Below are positions 7,481-15,600 of a DNA stretch of 16,196 nucleotides, one piece after another. This stretch comes from CAZDAW01 sp964503685 (lineage in GTDB: Bacteria > Chloroflexota > Anaerolineae > Anaerolineales > Anaerolineaceae), in assembly GCA_964503685.1 (NCBI GenBank), contig CAZDAW010000082.1:1-16196 (forward strand), written 5' to 3'. The notes beneath the pieces were generated by a model. That model did no database searches. It was not told the DNA's origin and saw nothing but the letters and a program-made list of their open reading frames with translations. Positions within the stretch are counted from its first letter, which is position 1. Each line of letters begins with the position of its first letter. The translations under genes and the position numbers were made by a program.

Positions 7481-8743
7481 ATGTGCCTCAATATGCGTCA
7501 GAAACAATTCATTGTTATCGGCGTTTTGGTTTTAATAACAGCGTTTATTTTGGCCTGCCAGGTTACAAATCTGGCATTTAATCAGCAAAATCCGGATGAG
7601 GTGCAGACATCTGCCTGGCAGACGGTTTATGTCGTTCTCACGCAAGATGCTGCGCGAACGCTGATTACACCGGGTGATAACATACCGTCTTCTATTCCGA
7701 CTGTCGTACCGCCTTCCGGTCAGGAAAAAATCACTGATTTCCCCGTAAGCCCAATGATTGGGTTGGGAACAAATACACCCGGGGTAATATTTTCACCGAC
7801 CCCCAGCGAAACGCCTATGCCTGAAGAGACAACTTTTCCAACAGAGACGCCTCCGCCAACTGATACCTCGATCCCGACGAATACGCCTGTAGTTTGTGAC
7901 CGTTTTACTTTTATCAAGGATGTCACCGTACCTGACGGGACATACTTTTATGCAGAAACCGGCTTTCTCAAAACTTGGCGTTTGAAAAATTCCGGGTCAT
8001 GCACATGGACGACCGATTATGATCTGGTTTTTACATCCGGTGACCGGATGTCGGGCGAGAAGGTAAATCCTCTGCCGCGTTCTGTTTCCCCTGGCGACAC
8101 GATTGATCTTTCAGTCAACCTGGAAGCGCCTCCAAACAACGGCGAGTATACCGGCTATTGGACACTGCGGAATGCCTCGAATGTTCTGTTTGGAAAAGGC
8201 GAGAATCTGTTTTCCGTTAAGATTGTTGTGAAGGATCCGCATACATTTTCAGGCCGCTTCTCATTTACTGATGATCCATGTATGGCTGAATGGAGCAATA
8301 ACGCCGGCTATGTGGGCTGCCCGGGGAAAAAGGGTGATTCAAACGGGTTCGTGTATTATAGTGAAGATTTTAAAATCGAGAACGATTACAACGAGGACGA
8401 ACCTGCTCTAATAATGCATCCCAAATCAACAACGGATGGTTATATCAGGGGCAAATTCCCCTGGTTTAAAGTGAAATCGGGCAATAATTTCACAGCGCAG
8501 ATTGGCTGTCTTTACGGCGAGAAGTCATGCAATGCCCGTTTTCAGTTGGATTACCAGCTTAGCGATGGTTCGATCCAGACTTTAAAAAGCTGGGATGAAA
8601 AATATGACGGAAAATATTCGCATATCAGCGCTAGTCTCAACTCGTTGGCTGGCAAGACGGTGCGATTTATCCTGACTGTGAAAGCTAATGGTTCGGCAAC
8701 CGATGATACGGTGTTCTGGCTGCTGCCGGTCATTAACAAGTAA
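7481..8743 (+). CDS. NBR1-type Ig-like domain lipoprotein, paralogue 4 of the cluster
   Basis: A 420-residue lipoprotein, the last of the four-gene cluster. A hydrophobic segment ends FILAC, lipidated at C26. The linker (about 27-138) is longer than in the paralogues and rich in Thr, Pro and Glu. The NBR1-type Ig-like domain starts at C139, with FLKTWRLKNSGSCTW, SGDRMSGEKV and GEYTGYWTLRNASNVLFGKG. The C-terminal four-cysteine domain (DPCMAEW, VGCPGKKGD, IGCL, SCNARF) contains EDEPALIMHP, TDGYIRGKFPWF and a final DDTVFWLLPVIN. A TTG at 7466 is also in frame, but GGGA stands 6 bases before the ATG at 7481, so I chose 7481. The stop is 21 bases after that of no other gene on this strand; the downstream radical SAM gene is convergent, 91 bases away, with no clear terminator in the gap. 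Confidence 0.87.
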   Translation: MCLNMRQKQFIVIGVLVLITAFILACQVTNLAFNQQNPDEVQTSAWQTVYVVLTQDAARTLITPGDNIPSSIPTVVPPSGQEKITDFPVSPMIGLGTNTPGVIFSPTPSETPMPEETTFPTETPPPTDTSIPTNTPVVCDRFTFIKDVTVPDGTYFYAETGFLKTWRLKNSGSCTWTTDYDLVFTSGDRMSGEKVNPLPRSVSPGDTIDLSVNLEAPPNNGEYTGYWTLRNASNVLFGKGENLFSVKIVVKDPHTFSGRFSFTDDPCMAEWSNNAGYVGCPGKKGDSNGFVYYSEDFKIENDYNEDEPALIMHPKSTTDGYIRGKFPWFKVKSGNNFTAQIGCLYGEKSCNARFQLDYQLSDGSIQTLKSWDEKYDGKYSHISASLNSLAGKTVRFILTVKANGSATDDTVFWLLPVINK

Positions 8744-8834
8744 ACTTCTCGTCCTGAAACCAATTTCGATAGAGTCTCCAATAAAATGGCGTGGCTTTGA
8801 TTCTATGAATCGCTTATACGACGGATGCAGGCCA

Positions 8835-10037
8835 TTAATGATCCTGGAATAAACTTAATTGATAAGTCGGTCTTCTGCCATCCAATAAAATAAAGGGTAT
8901 GGCGCGTGAGACGATAACCCCTGAATTTTTAAGATCTTCAATCTGGCGCAGCCGTCCTCTTCGGCGGGCTGCTATGATATATCGGGCTCTTTTGGGGCCA
9001 ATACCTGGGACGCGCAGTAATTCCTGCACATCTGCCCGGTTGATTTCGAGCGGCGATTCACTGAGATTGTCTTGCGCCCAGGCTATTTTTGGATCCTTAT
9101 TAAGGGGGAGATATCCCGATGCAGCAAAGGGTAAATCTTCTAATGAAAAACCGTAATCGTGCAGTAAGAATGATGCCTGATAGAGCCGATGCTGACGCTG
9201 CGGATTTTCGGGCGGGTGGTTCTCCAGAGGAGTGCCTGGCACTGGGCTGAATTTTGAATAATAGGCGCGTGCCAGGTGTAATTTTTGGTAAAGTGCGCTG
9301 GTTGTTGCCAGTAATTCCAGGTCGTTTTCGCCGACGGCGCCGACGACGAATTGAGTGGTTATGGAAGGCCAATGCCCGTTCCAACCCAGATGAGGTGGCT
9401 GAGTCTGGCGGATCTGTTCAACCCATTGCAGGAGTTTGAGCAATTCATCCAGGAAAATTTTCTGTGGCGCAAGTACAGCCAGACGTTGATCGTTGGGAGC
9501 TTCGAGATTGACCGAGACGCGGTCGGCAAGCTGCATGGCGCGTTCCACCTGGGCAAATTCAGCGCCGGGCATGAGTTTGAGATGCAGATAGCCGCGAAAG
9601 CCGAGCTTGAAGCGTAATATCTCAGCGGCAGCGATGAGCTGATCTTGCGTGCGTATCCCGCCGCCAGCCAAACCGGAACTGAGGAAGAGGCCTTCGACCA
9701 TCCTGGCGCGATACATATCCATGAATGCTTTTGCCATTTCTTCAGGTTTAAATGCCATCCGCCGGTAGTTTCTGTTTCTGTTAAAGGCGCAGTAGGAACA
9801 GTTGCGTTCGCAGGCCGAAGTGAGCATGGTTTTTAAAAGCGGAGTGCGTCGTCCATTGGGCAGCGCCGCCCAATAGATGGGCAGGCTCTCGCTTTTAGCT
9901 GTTGTATTGCTGGGCGGGCAGGAAGTTGGGTTTGTAAAACTGCACACAGCAAGCTTTTCGCCGCCGGGAGTGATTTCTTCTGCCTGTTCGAGGTTTAGAT
10001 ATTCTCCCATCAATTGAAACTTGGTCAGGGAATCCAT
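8835..10037 (-). CDS. Radical SAM protein with C-terminal helix-hairpin-helix, putative DNA modification/repair type
   Basis: A 400-residue protein resembling the TIGR03916-type putative DNA modification/repair radical SAM family. The iron-sulfur motif CERNCSYC (C76, C80, C83; CX3CX2C) binds a 4Fe-4S cluster that cleaves S-adenosylmethionine. LFLSSGLAGGG, LHLKLMPGAE, VSVNLEAPN and TQFVVGAVGENDLE follow in the expected order through a partial TIM barrel. The C-terminus has an HhH DNA-binding motif, INRADVQELLRVPGIGPKRA (332-351). The family is often paired with a uracil-DNA-glycosylase-like gene; none is present here. A TTG at 10055 is in frame, but that stretch overlaps a promoter whose transcript would begin about at the ATG at 10037, so I start there; the resulting MDSLTKFQ matches family N-termini as I remember them. 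It lies downstream of queA but has its own promoter. The reaction is not known. Confidence 0.85.
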   Translation of the reverse strand: MDSLTKFQLMGEYLNLEQAEEITPGGEKLAVCSFTNPTSCPPSNTTAKSESLPIYWAALPNGRRTPLLKTMLTSACERNCSYCAFNRNRNYRRMAFKPEEMAKAFMDMYRARMVEGLFLSSGLAGGGIRTQDQLIAAAEILRFKLGFRGYLHLKLMPGAEFAQVERAMQLADRVSVNLEAPNDQRLAVLAPQKIFLDELLKLLQWVEQIRQTQPPHLGWNGHWPSITTQFVVGAVGENDLELLATTSALYQKLHLARAYYSKFSPVPGTPLENHPPENPQRQHRLYQASFLLHDYGFSLEDLPFAASGYLPLNKDPKIAWAQDNLSESPLEINRADVQELLRVPGIGPKRARYIIAARRRGRLRQIEDLKNSGVIVSRAIPFILLDGRRPTYQLSLFQDH

Positions 10038-10043
10038 ATCTAA

Positions 10044-10072
10044 ATTATAGAACAAACGTTTTACAAAGTCAA
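10044..10072 (-). promoter_or_regulatory. Promoter of the radical SAM gene, probably giving leaderless mRNA
   Basis: On the minus strand TTGACT (10072-10067) and a perfect TATAAT (10049-10044) are 17 bases apart. The -10 ends six bases before the ATG at 10037, so transcription should begin at or next to that ATG. There is no Shine-Dalgarno upstream. The promoter sits in the 54-base gap after queA. Confidence 0.65.
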
Positions 10073-10091
10073 GCAGGGCTTTGGGAAAAAA

Positions 10092-11114
10092 TTACAGGAT
10101 CAGCATGGCATCCCCGAAGGAATAGAAGCGATAGCTTTCCTGTTTGGCTGTTTCGTACGCGGCCAGTATCCTTTCGCGCCCGGCAAAGGCGCTAACCAGC
10201 ATCAGCAATGTGGAACGCGGCAGGTGAAAATTAGTGATCATGCCGTCGATAACTTTAAATTGATAGCCAGGGAGTATGAACAGATTGGTTGGGCCGGAAA
10301 ATTCTCCGACCTGACAGCCCGGGACAGCATAACGGGCAGCGGTTTCGAGGGTGCGCACGCTGGTTGTTCCTACAGCAATAATCCGCCCGCCGACCTGATG
10401 AACGGCATTGATCGTCCGGGCCGTCTCATCTGTCAATTCACACCATTCGGTATGGATGACGTGTTGCTGCGGGTCGTCTTCTGTTACGGGGGCAAAGGTA
10501 TCCAGTCCGACATGGAGCGTCAGGTAGGCAAATTGAATTCCCTGGCATTTCAGGGAATCAATCAATTGTGGCGTAAAATGCAGGCCAGCCGTTGGAGCGG
10601 CGGCAGAACCGGATTGGCGTGCATAGACTGTCTGGTATCGTTCGGGGTTTTGCAAGGGGGCGTGGATATAAGGAGGAAGGGGAACATGCCCCGCTTCTTT
10701 TAAGTAGGGTTCGAGTGGGGAAGTGAAATGCACCAGACGGCGAGCGCCTGTCAGCACTTCAATTACTTCGCCTAATGGACCGGCTTCGACTTTGATCTGG
10801 CGGCCAACTTTCAAGCCTTTGCCGCCAACAAGAACTTCCCACAGACAATCTTCAATCCGCCGCAGGAGGAGCAATTCGACCCGACCACCGCCGGGCAGCT
10901 TGTGGGCGAACAATCGGGCGGGGATGACCCTGGTCTGGTTTACTACCAGCAGGTCATTGGGTTTAAGCCATTGCCCGATCCGGTTAAAGACGCTATGCGT
11001 TAATGTGCTGTCAGAGCGATTTAGAACCAATAAGCGCGAGGCGTCACGCGGCTCGATAGGAGTCTGGGCGATGAATTGAGGTGGTAAATCGTAATCGAAG
11101 TCAGATGTTTGCAT
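10092..11114 (-). CDS. queA: S-adenosylmethionine:tRNA ribosyltransferase-isomerase QueA
   Basis: QueA transfers and isomerises the ribosyl part of S-adenosylmethionine onto preQ1-modified tRNA, giving epoxyqueuosine at the wobble base of GUN anticodons. The 340-residue length is normal. Hallmarks in order are YDLPPQFIAQTPIEPRDASRL near the N-terminus, VVNQTRVIPARL, the AAPTAGLHFT segment, LHVGLDTFAPV, HTEWCEL, VGTTSVRTLE, and the C-terminal TNLFILPGYQFKVIDGMITN-FHLPRSTLLMLVSAFAG block ending YRFYSFGDAMLIL. A TTG at 11117 directly precedes the ATG at 11114, which is the better start; no Shine-Dalgarno is visible before it. It is 37 bases downstream of ruvB, the ruvB-queA neighbourhood being common in bacteria, and likely shares its transcript. 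Confidence 0.97.
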   Translation of the reverse strand: MQTSDFDYDLPPQFIAQTPIEPRDASRLLVLNRSDSTLTHSVFNRIGQWLKPNDLLVVNQTRVIPARLFAHKLPGGGRVELLLLRRIEDCLWEVLVGGKGLKVGRQIKVEAGPLGEVIEVLTGARRLVHFTSPLEPYLKEAGHVPLPPYIHAPLQNPERYQTVYARQSGSAAAPTAGLHFTPQLIDSLKCQGIQFAYLTLHVGLDTFAPVTEDDPQQHVIHTEWCELTDETARTINAVHQVGGRIIAVGTTSVRTLETAARYAVPGCQVGEFSGPTNLFILPGYQFKVIDGMITNFHLPRSTLLMLVSAFAGRERILAAYETAKQESYRFYSFGDAMLIL

Positions 11115-11151
11115 CAACGATTTGAAAAATCAGGTGCAGATTAGGTTGGAA

Positions 11152-12177
11152 TTAAAGCAGCCTTTGCTGGGGCTCTATTTTATAGGGAACGCCCAGATGA
11201 TCGTATGCCAGGCGGGTGGCGACCCGTCCCTGCGGGGTGCGGTCCAAAAAGCCAAGCTGGAGCAGGTAAGGCTCAACAACATCCATTATCGTGTCAGCTT
11301 CTTCGCCGATGGAAGCGGCGATTGTATTAAGGCCAACCGGCCCGCCGGCGTATTTTTCAATGACAGTACGCAGGACACGGCGGTCAACGTCATCCAATCC
11401 CAGAGGGTCAACATCCATTAGATCGAGAGCTTCCTGAGCAACTGGGCGGGTGATGCAGCCATCGGCGCGCACCTGGGCAAAATCGCGCACGCGACGCAGC
11501 AAGCGTAATGCAACGCGGGGTGTGCCGCGGGCGCGGCGGGCAATTTCTTCCACGCCGCCAGAATCGACCTGAACTTGCAAGCGGGCAGCGGCGCGGCTGA
11601 CGATCTCCTGGATGGCAGACTGGTCGTAATAATCCAGGCGGTAAACGGCTCCAAAGCGGGCGCGCAGCGGTGATGAAACCAGCGCCAGGCGGGTGGTTGC
11701 GCCGACGATGGTGAATCGGGGCAGCTTAAGACGAATGGTACGCGCTGAAGGGCCTTTGCCGACCAGAATATCCAGCACAAAGTCTTCCATTGCCGGGTAA
11801 AGCACCTCTTCGATGGTCTTTCCCAGGCGGTGGATTTCATCGATAAAGAGCACATCGCCGGCGCGCAAATTAGTGATAATGGCTGCCAGGTCGCCGGTTT
11901 TTTCAATCACTGGCCCGGCAGTAATTTTGATATTTACGTTCATTTCGTTTGCCAGCACATGCGCCATTGTCGTTTTTCCCAGTCCGGGCGGGCCGTAAAA
12001 GAGAACGTGATCCAGCGATTCGGAGCGCTGGCGGGCAGCAGCGATGAGGATGGAGAGGTTTTCTTTGATCTGGCTTTGGCCGATCATTTCTGCCAGATGA
12101 CGCGGGCGAAGCGCCTGATCAAAGCGGTCATCTGGTTTCGATTCGGGGTTAACCAAACGGTTCTGTTGGTCGCTCAT
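11152..12177 (-). CDS. ruvB: Holliday junction branch-migration ATPase RuvB
   Basis: RuvB is the hexameric AAA+ motor that, with RuvA, drives branch migration of Holliday junctions in the cytoplasm during recombination repair. The 341-residue protein has the N-terminal RPRHLAEMIGQ segment, Walker A GPPGLGKTT (62-70), Walker B LFIDEIHRL (110-118), sensor 1 GATTR (159-163), the SPLRARFG segment with the arginine finger (about 169-176), sensor 2 in RGTPRVALRLLRRVRD, and a winged-helix C-terminus (GGPVGLNTIAASIGEE, QLGFLDRTPQGRVAT). An ATG at 12186 is in frame, but it overlaps a TATAAT box; the ATG at 12177, seven bases after that box, is the likely start of a leaderless message. ruvA and ruvC are not in the window. 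queA follows on the same strand. Confidence 0.97.
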   Translation of the reverse strand: MSDQQNRLVNPESKPDDRFDQALRPRHLAEMIGQSQIKENLSILIAAARQRSESLDHVLFYGPPGLGKTTMAHVLANEMNVNIKITAGPVIEKTGDLAAIITNLRAGDVLFIDEIHRLGKTIEEVLYPAMEDFVLDILVGKGPSARTIRLKLPRFTIVGATTRLALVSSPLRARFGAVYRLDYYDQSAIQEIVSRAAARLQVQVDSGGVEEIARRARGTPRVALRLLRRVRDFAQVRADGCITRPVAQEALDLMDVDPLGLDDVDRRVLRTVIEKYAGGPVGLNTIAASIGEEADTIMDVVEPYLLQLGFLDRTPQGRVATRLAYDHLGVPYKIEPQQRLL

Positions 12178-12184
12178 GGCATTC

Positions 12185-12190
12185 ATTATA
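12185..12190 (-). promoter_or_regulatory. -10 box of ruvB, probable leaderless start
   Basis: TATAAT on the minus strand ends seven bases before the ATG at 12177. No Shine-Dalgarno precedes either ATG. No good -35 is visible at 16-18 bases upstream, so the promoter may lean on the -10 alone or on an activator. Confidence 0.5.
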
Positions 12191-12237
12191 CTAAAGTTTT
12201 ACGGGCTATATCGCTTATAAATAAGTAGCGATACGTG

Positions 12238-12265
12238 TTGCAGGGAGAAAAATTCGGCATATAAT
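12238..12265 (+). promoter_or_regulatory. Candidate promoter of the surface-protein gene
   Basis: A perfect TATAAT (12260-12265) lies 16 bases after TTGCAG (12238-12243), a weak -35. Transcription from near 12272 would leave a leader of about 330 bases. AT-rich sequence at 12421-12470 could hold a nearer promoter, though no good pair of boxes stands out there. Confidence 0.4.
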
Positions 12266-12316
12266 AGGATTAAGATAAAAAGTCGGGCATTTTTTATGTA
12301 AATGCCTTGATGCCGA
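12254..12316. repeat. Nested inverted repeats (TCGGCAT/ATGCCGA and GGCATTT/AAATGCC)
   Basis: The outer arms are TCGGCAT (12254-12260) and ATGCCGA (12310-12316); the inner arms are GGCATTT (12286-12292) and AAATGCC (12300-12306) with a 7-base loop. All four arms share a GCAT/ATGC core. The first outer arm touches the TATAAT at 12260, so a regulator may bind these as half-sites. The inner pair could also fold as a hairpin in the leader RNA. Confidence 0.4.
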
Positions 12317-12440
12317 GTGGCGGGGTTGTGATCAGCGTATCCCCTCGCAAAAGTGTGTTTAATTATAAGCAGGAGTGTGAGTTATCTCATCTTATCAAAG
12401 GTAAACTTATAGGACAAAGCATTTGTATAAATTTTAATTT

Positions 12441-12460
12441 GCATAATATTAATAGTATGC
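12441..12460. repeat. 20-bp near-perfect palindrome (candidate operator)
   Basis: GCATAATATTAATAGTATGC pairs at nine of ten positions with its own reverse complement; the single mismatch is at the sixth base from each end. It lies 144 bases before the surface-protein ATG and shares the GCAT core with the repeats at 12254-12316. The base composition is AT-rich, which raises the chance expectation somewhat. Confidence 0.45.
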
Positions 12461-12589
12461 TTTAATTAAAAAGGAGTGAGTCTAATCACTCAATGTTTAT
12501 TTACAAACAATTTGGTTCTCAAACCGATTACAATGCCGCTTGTGCACCGGGCATCATTATCATGCAGGATGCTTGATGCAAGATCAAGA

Positions 12590-12595
12590 AGGAGG
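12590..12595 (+). promoter_or_regulatory. Ribosome binding site that sets the surface-protein start
   Basis: AGGAGG nine bases before ATG 12605 marks this as the start over the GTG at 12476. Translation from 12605 begins a proper signal peptide. Confidence 0.8.
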
Positions 12596-12604
12596 ATTAT
12601 CCAG

Positions 12605-15600
12605 ATGGAACTTAACATGAAGAGTCCAAAAACCCTTTTCTTACGCTTGTTTACGGTTGTGATGATTGTGACAATGCTTGCTTCGGCAAGCTATTCACCG
12701 GCCAAGGCAGTAACTTATGCAACTGTCTCAGGAACCTTGAAGTCATTGGATGGCGAAACGCTGACCGGCATGTCATTTCAGATCACTCTGACAGGCGGAG
12801 GGAACACCTACTTCACGTATTCCACCACGAGTGGTACTTATTCCATCAGTAGTGTGGTCACTGGTGTTACCTATGCCATTTCAGTGAGCACAACCGAAGG
12901 GTTCACGAACTTTGCCAACGGGAATACTGGCGCCGAGTATGGTACGCTGAATGTCACGGTTAGCGGCGCCACCACTTTAACCCTGATGTCGTTCAGTAAC
13001 AATGCGTATTATATTAAGGGTAAAGTTTTCAAAGCAGATGGCGTGACGCCGATTGCCGGGGCAACGGTTACTGCGACCAATACGACCACACCCACCGCAA
13101 CAGTTAAGACGACCACTTCAGCCGCCGATGGCAGCTATACATTTACAATGCTTGCTCAGGGTAACAATTATACGACCACAGCAAGCAAAGCCGGTTATGT
13201 TGATCAATCCTTCGCTTCTGGCGCGATGGCAGCCGATGTGGACCCCTGGAATTTCACCTTAACGGCCCAGACCTATACAATTGGCGGTACAGTTACCTGC
13301 CCGGGCGGCACCTGCCCGACGAACACGATTTATGTAAGAGTTACTGACGAATCGGGCGGCGTTGCGTATGCTGAATTGTTGGTCAGCTCAACGGGGGCCT
13401 ATCTCTCGGCAGCCAATTATCCCCCAGGTTCCTATATACTCAACCCTGGTTACTGGGATGGATCGGCCTATGTGACTACCATTTATTCTTTCTCGCCTTC
13501 GACCCAGACGGTCAATGTTGTCAGTTCGAATGTCACCCAAAACTTTACAGCGACGGCCAAGACCTACAAAATATCCGGATATGTCAAGACCCCCAACAAT
13601 GTGATGATTGAGGGCGCAACGGTGACGATCACAAACTCATCAACCAGTGATACCTGGACTACGACAACGAACAGCAGCGGGTATTATGAACAGGCAAATC
13701 TCCCCGCGAGCAGCACAGCGGTTTACATTGTATCCGTTGAAAAGTCGCCATTTACGTTTTCAACCACCTCTCCGACGGCGCCTTTTGCCTTGACGGCCAA
13801 TGCTTCAAAGACATTTACAAGCGAAGAGGCGGCGCGCAATATTACAGGCACGGTGACAGGCGGTGGTTTGGGCGTCGCCGGCGTCACGATCACTGCTTCC
13901 AGCGCGTTGAGTACGGCAACAGCGACAACGGATTCGAACGGCGCGTATACACTCTCCGGTCTGTTGGCTAATAGTGCAACCGGAACTGAATATACGCTTA
14001 CGCCCTCGAAATCAGGTATGACTTTCTCACCTACTTCCACAACGGTCACTTTGCAAAATGTTGACCTGACCGCCAATTTCACGACTAATGTGTTTAGCAT
14101 TTCCGGTACGATAACCGATGACGGCTCGACAGGTAAATCGGGATTGACTGTCACGGCAGGCGGCAAATCGGCCACGACTGCATCGGATGGCACGTATACG
14201 ATCAGCAATCTTCCGGCAGGGGATTACACGGTTGTGCCTTCGCCATCCGGTTATTTTAATCCGGCTTCACAGGCAGTGACTGTCAATGACTCGACCGGAA
14301 GTGTGACCGGCAAGGATTTCAGATATCTCTATTCGATTTCCGGCACGGTTACGGCAGGCGGCGTTGGGGTGCAAGGCGTCACGATGAGCGCCTATACCAA
14401 TCCGGCGACTTCCACCTATACCGCAACGACTGATAGTAACGGTAACTATACGATTACCGGATTGCCGATCAATCATTATTATGTCAGCGCTTCAAAGACC
14501 GGATATACTTTTGTGGCAGCAACGTCTAATGAGGCGAACTTTACGACAACGCATGACCATGCAATAGGGATAAACTTCACTGCCACGGTAACCCCGGTTC
14601 CCGGTACTGCCACACCGGTTCCGACTGCAACCTCTCCGGCGACGTATTCGGTTTCGGGGTGGGTTGAGGATACTGATGGCGCACCCGTTGTGGGAGCTAC
14701 CGTCTCAAGTGGTGCACAGAGTACAACGACAAATAATGTAGGTTACTATACGCTCACTGGTGTTCCCAGCGGTACATACACTATCAAAGTAGTTTTGAGC
14801 GGTTACACGTTTGCTTCAAAGACTGTAACCGTCAGCGGCGCTAACCTGGATAATATCAACTTCAGCGGGACACGGTTCTGGGCGATTTCCGGGCAGGTCA
14901 CGTTATCGACAAGCGGGGCGTTGGTTGGCGCGACGGTCAGCAATACGACTTCCGGCACCACGACATCGACTGACAGCAGCGGAAATTATATTTTCAGCAA
15001 ACTTTCATCCGGCACCTACACCATCGTTCCATCCATGAGCGGCTACACTTTCTCGCCCACTTCGCGATCGGTTACTGTCGGTCCGGATGCAACAAGCCGC
15101 AACTTTGTTGCCTATGTCCAACAATCCACCAATGGTGGATTTGAAAGCGGCAGCAGCAGTTGGAACACACCAGCAACGGCGTATACAGCCAGGATCACAA
15201 CTGAAGCGGCTTATACCGGTTCGGCTTCCATGCGGGTTGGTATTACCAATGCAAGCGCGAATAAATACAGTTACTCTTCTGCCATGCAGACTATATCGAT
15301 TCCTTCGAACACAAAAGCGACTTTGGGAGCCTGGCTTTATCCAACGGCGTCTGGCAATATGGGCAACGATATGCAGTACGTGTTGGTACTGGATCGCTAC
15401 GGTCGGATTGTTGAATGGCTGTTGCGGATGCAGCGTAATGATAACAGGTGGCTGTATTATTCATTTGACCTCTCGGATTATGCCGGTCAGACGATCAAGA
15501 TTTTGTTTGGCGTTTACAATGATGGCTATGGCGGGGTGACGGGTATGTATGTAGATGATGTTTCGTTGACTTTCACCAGCCTGGCGCGTTCATCTCGCAG

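Larger units (their letters stand above)
12191..12604. other. Divergent regulatory region between ruvB and the surface-protein gene
   Basis: About 414 bases hold no gene I can support. A frame from GTG 12476 continues into the surface protein, but its first 43 residues are not signal-like and a better start lies downstream. The stretch contains a plus-strand promoter candidate (12238-12265), nested inverted repeats (12254-12316), a 20-bp near-palindrome (12441-12460) and small hairpins: GAGTGA/TCACTC (12474-12479 with 12486-12491), GGTT-CTCA-AACC near 12513-12524, and CTTGAT/ATCAAG (12572-12577 with 12583-12588) just before the ribosome binding site. Its size allows a structured leader of about 330 bases. 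Confidence 0.5.

Noticed and set aside
8744..8834. Terminator between the convergent lipoprotein and radical SAM genes
   Set aside because: Only a weak GATTC-TAT-GAATC dyad (8799-8811) is present, with no T-tract on either strand.
10224..10703. A 159-residue plus-strand open frame inside queA
   Set aside because: It is the opposite strand of a highly conserved queA and shows no family features.
12476..12604. GTG start at 12476 giving a 1211-residue surface protein
   Set aside because: The first 43 residues do not look like a signal peptide. AGGAGG nine bases before ATG 12605 and the hydrophobic segment right after it mark the real start.
13723..14208. A 161-residue open frame opposite the surface-protein gene
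   Set aside because: It is the antisense of the repeat region; its Val/Ala-rich composition mirrors the Thr/Ser repeats, and it has no ribosome binding site or recognisable domain.
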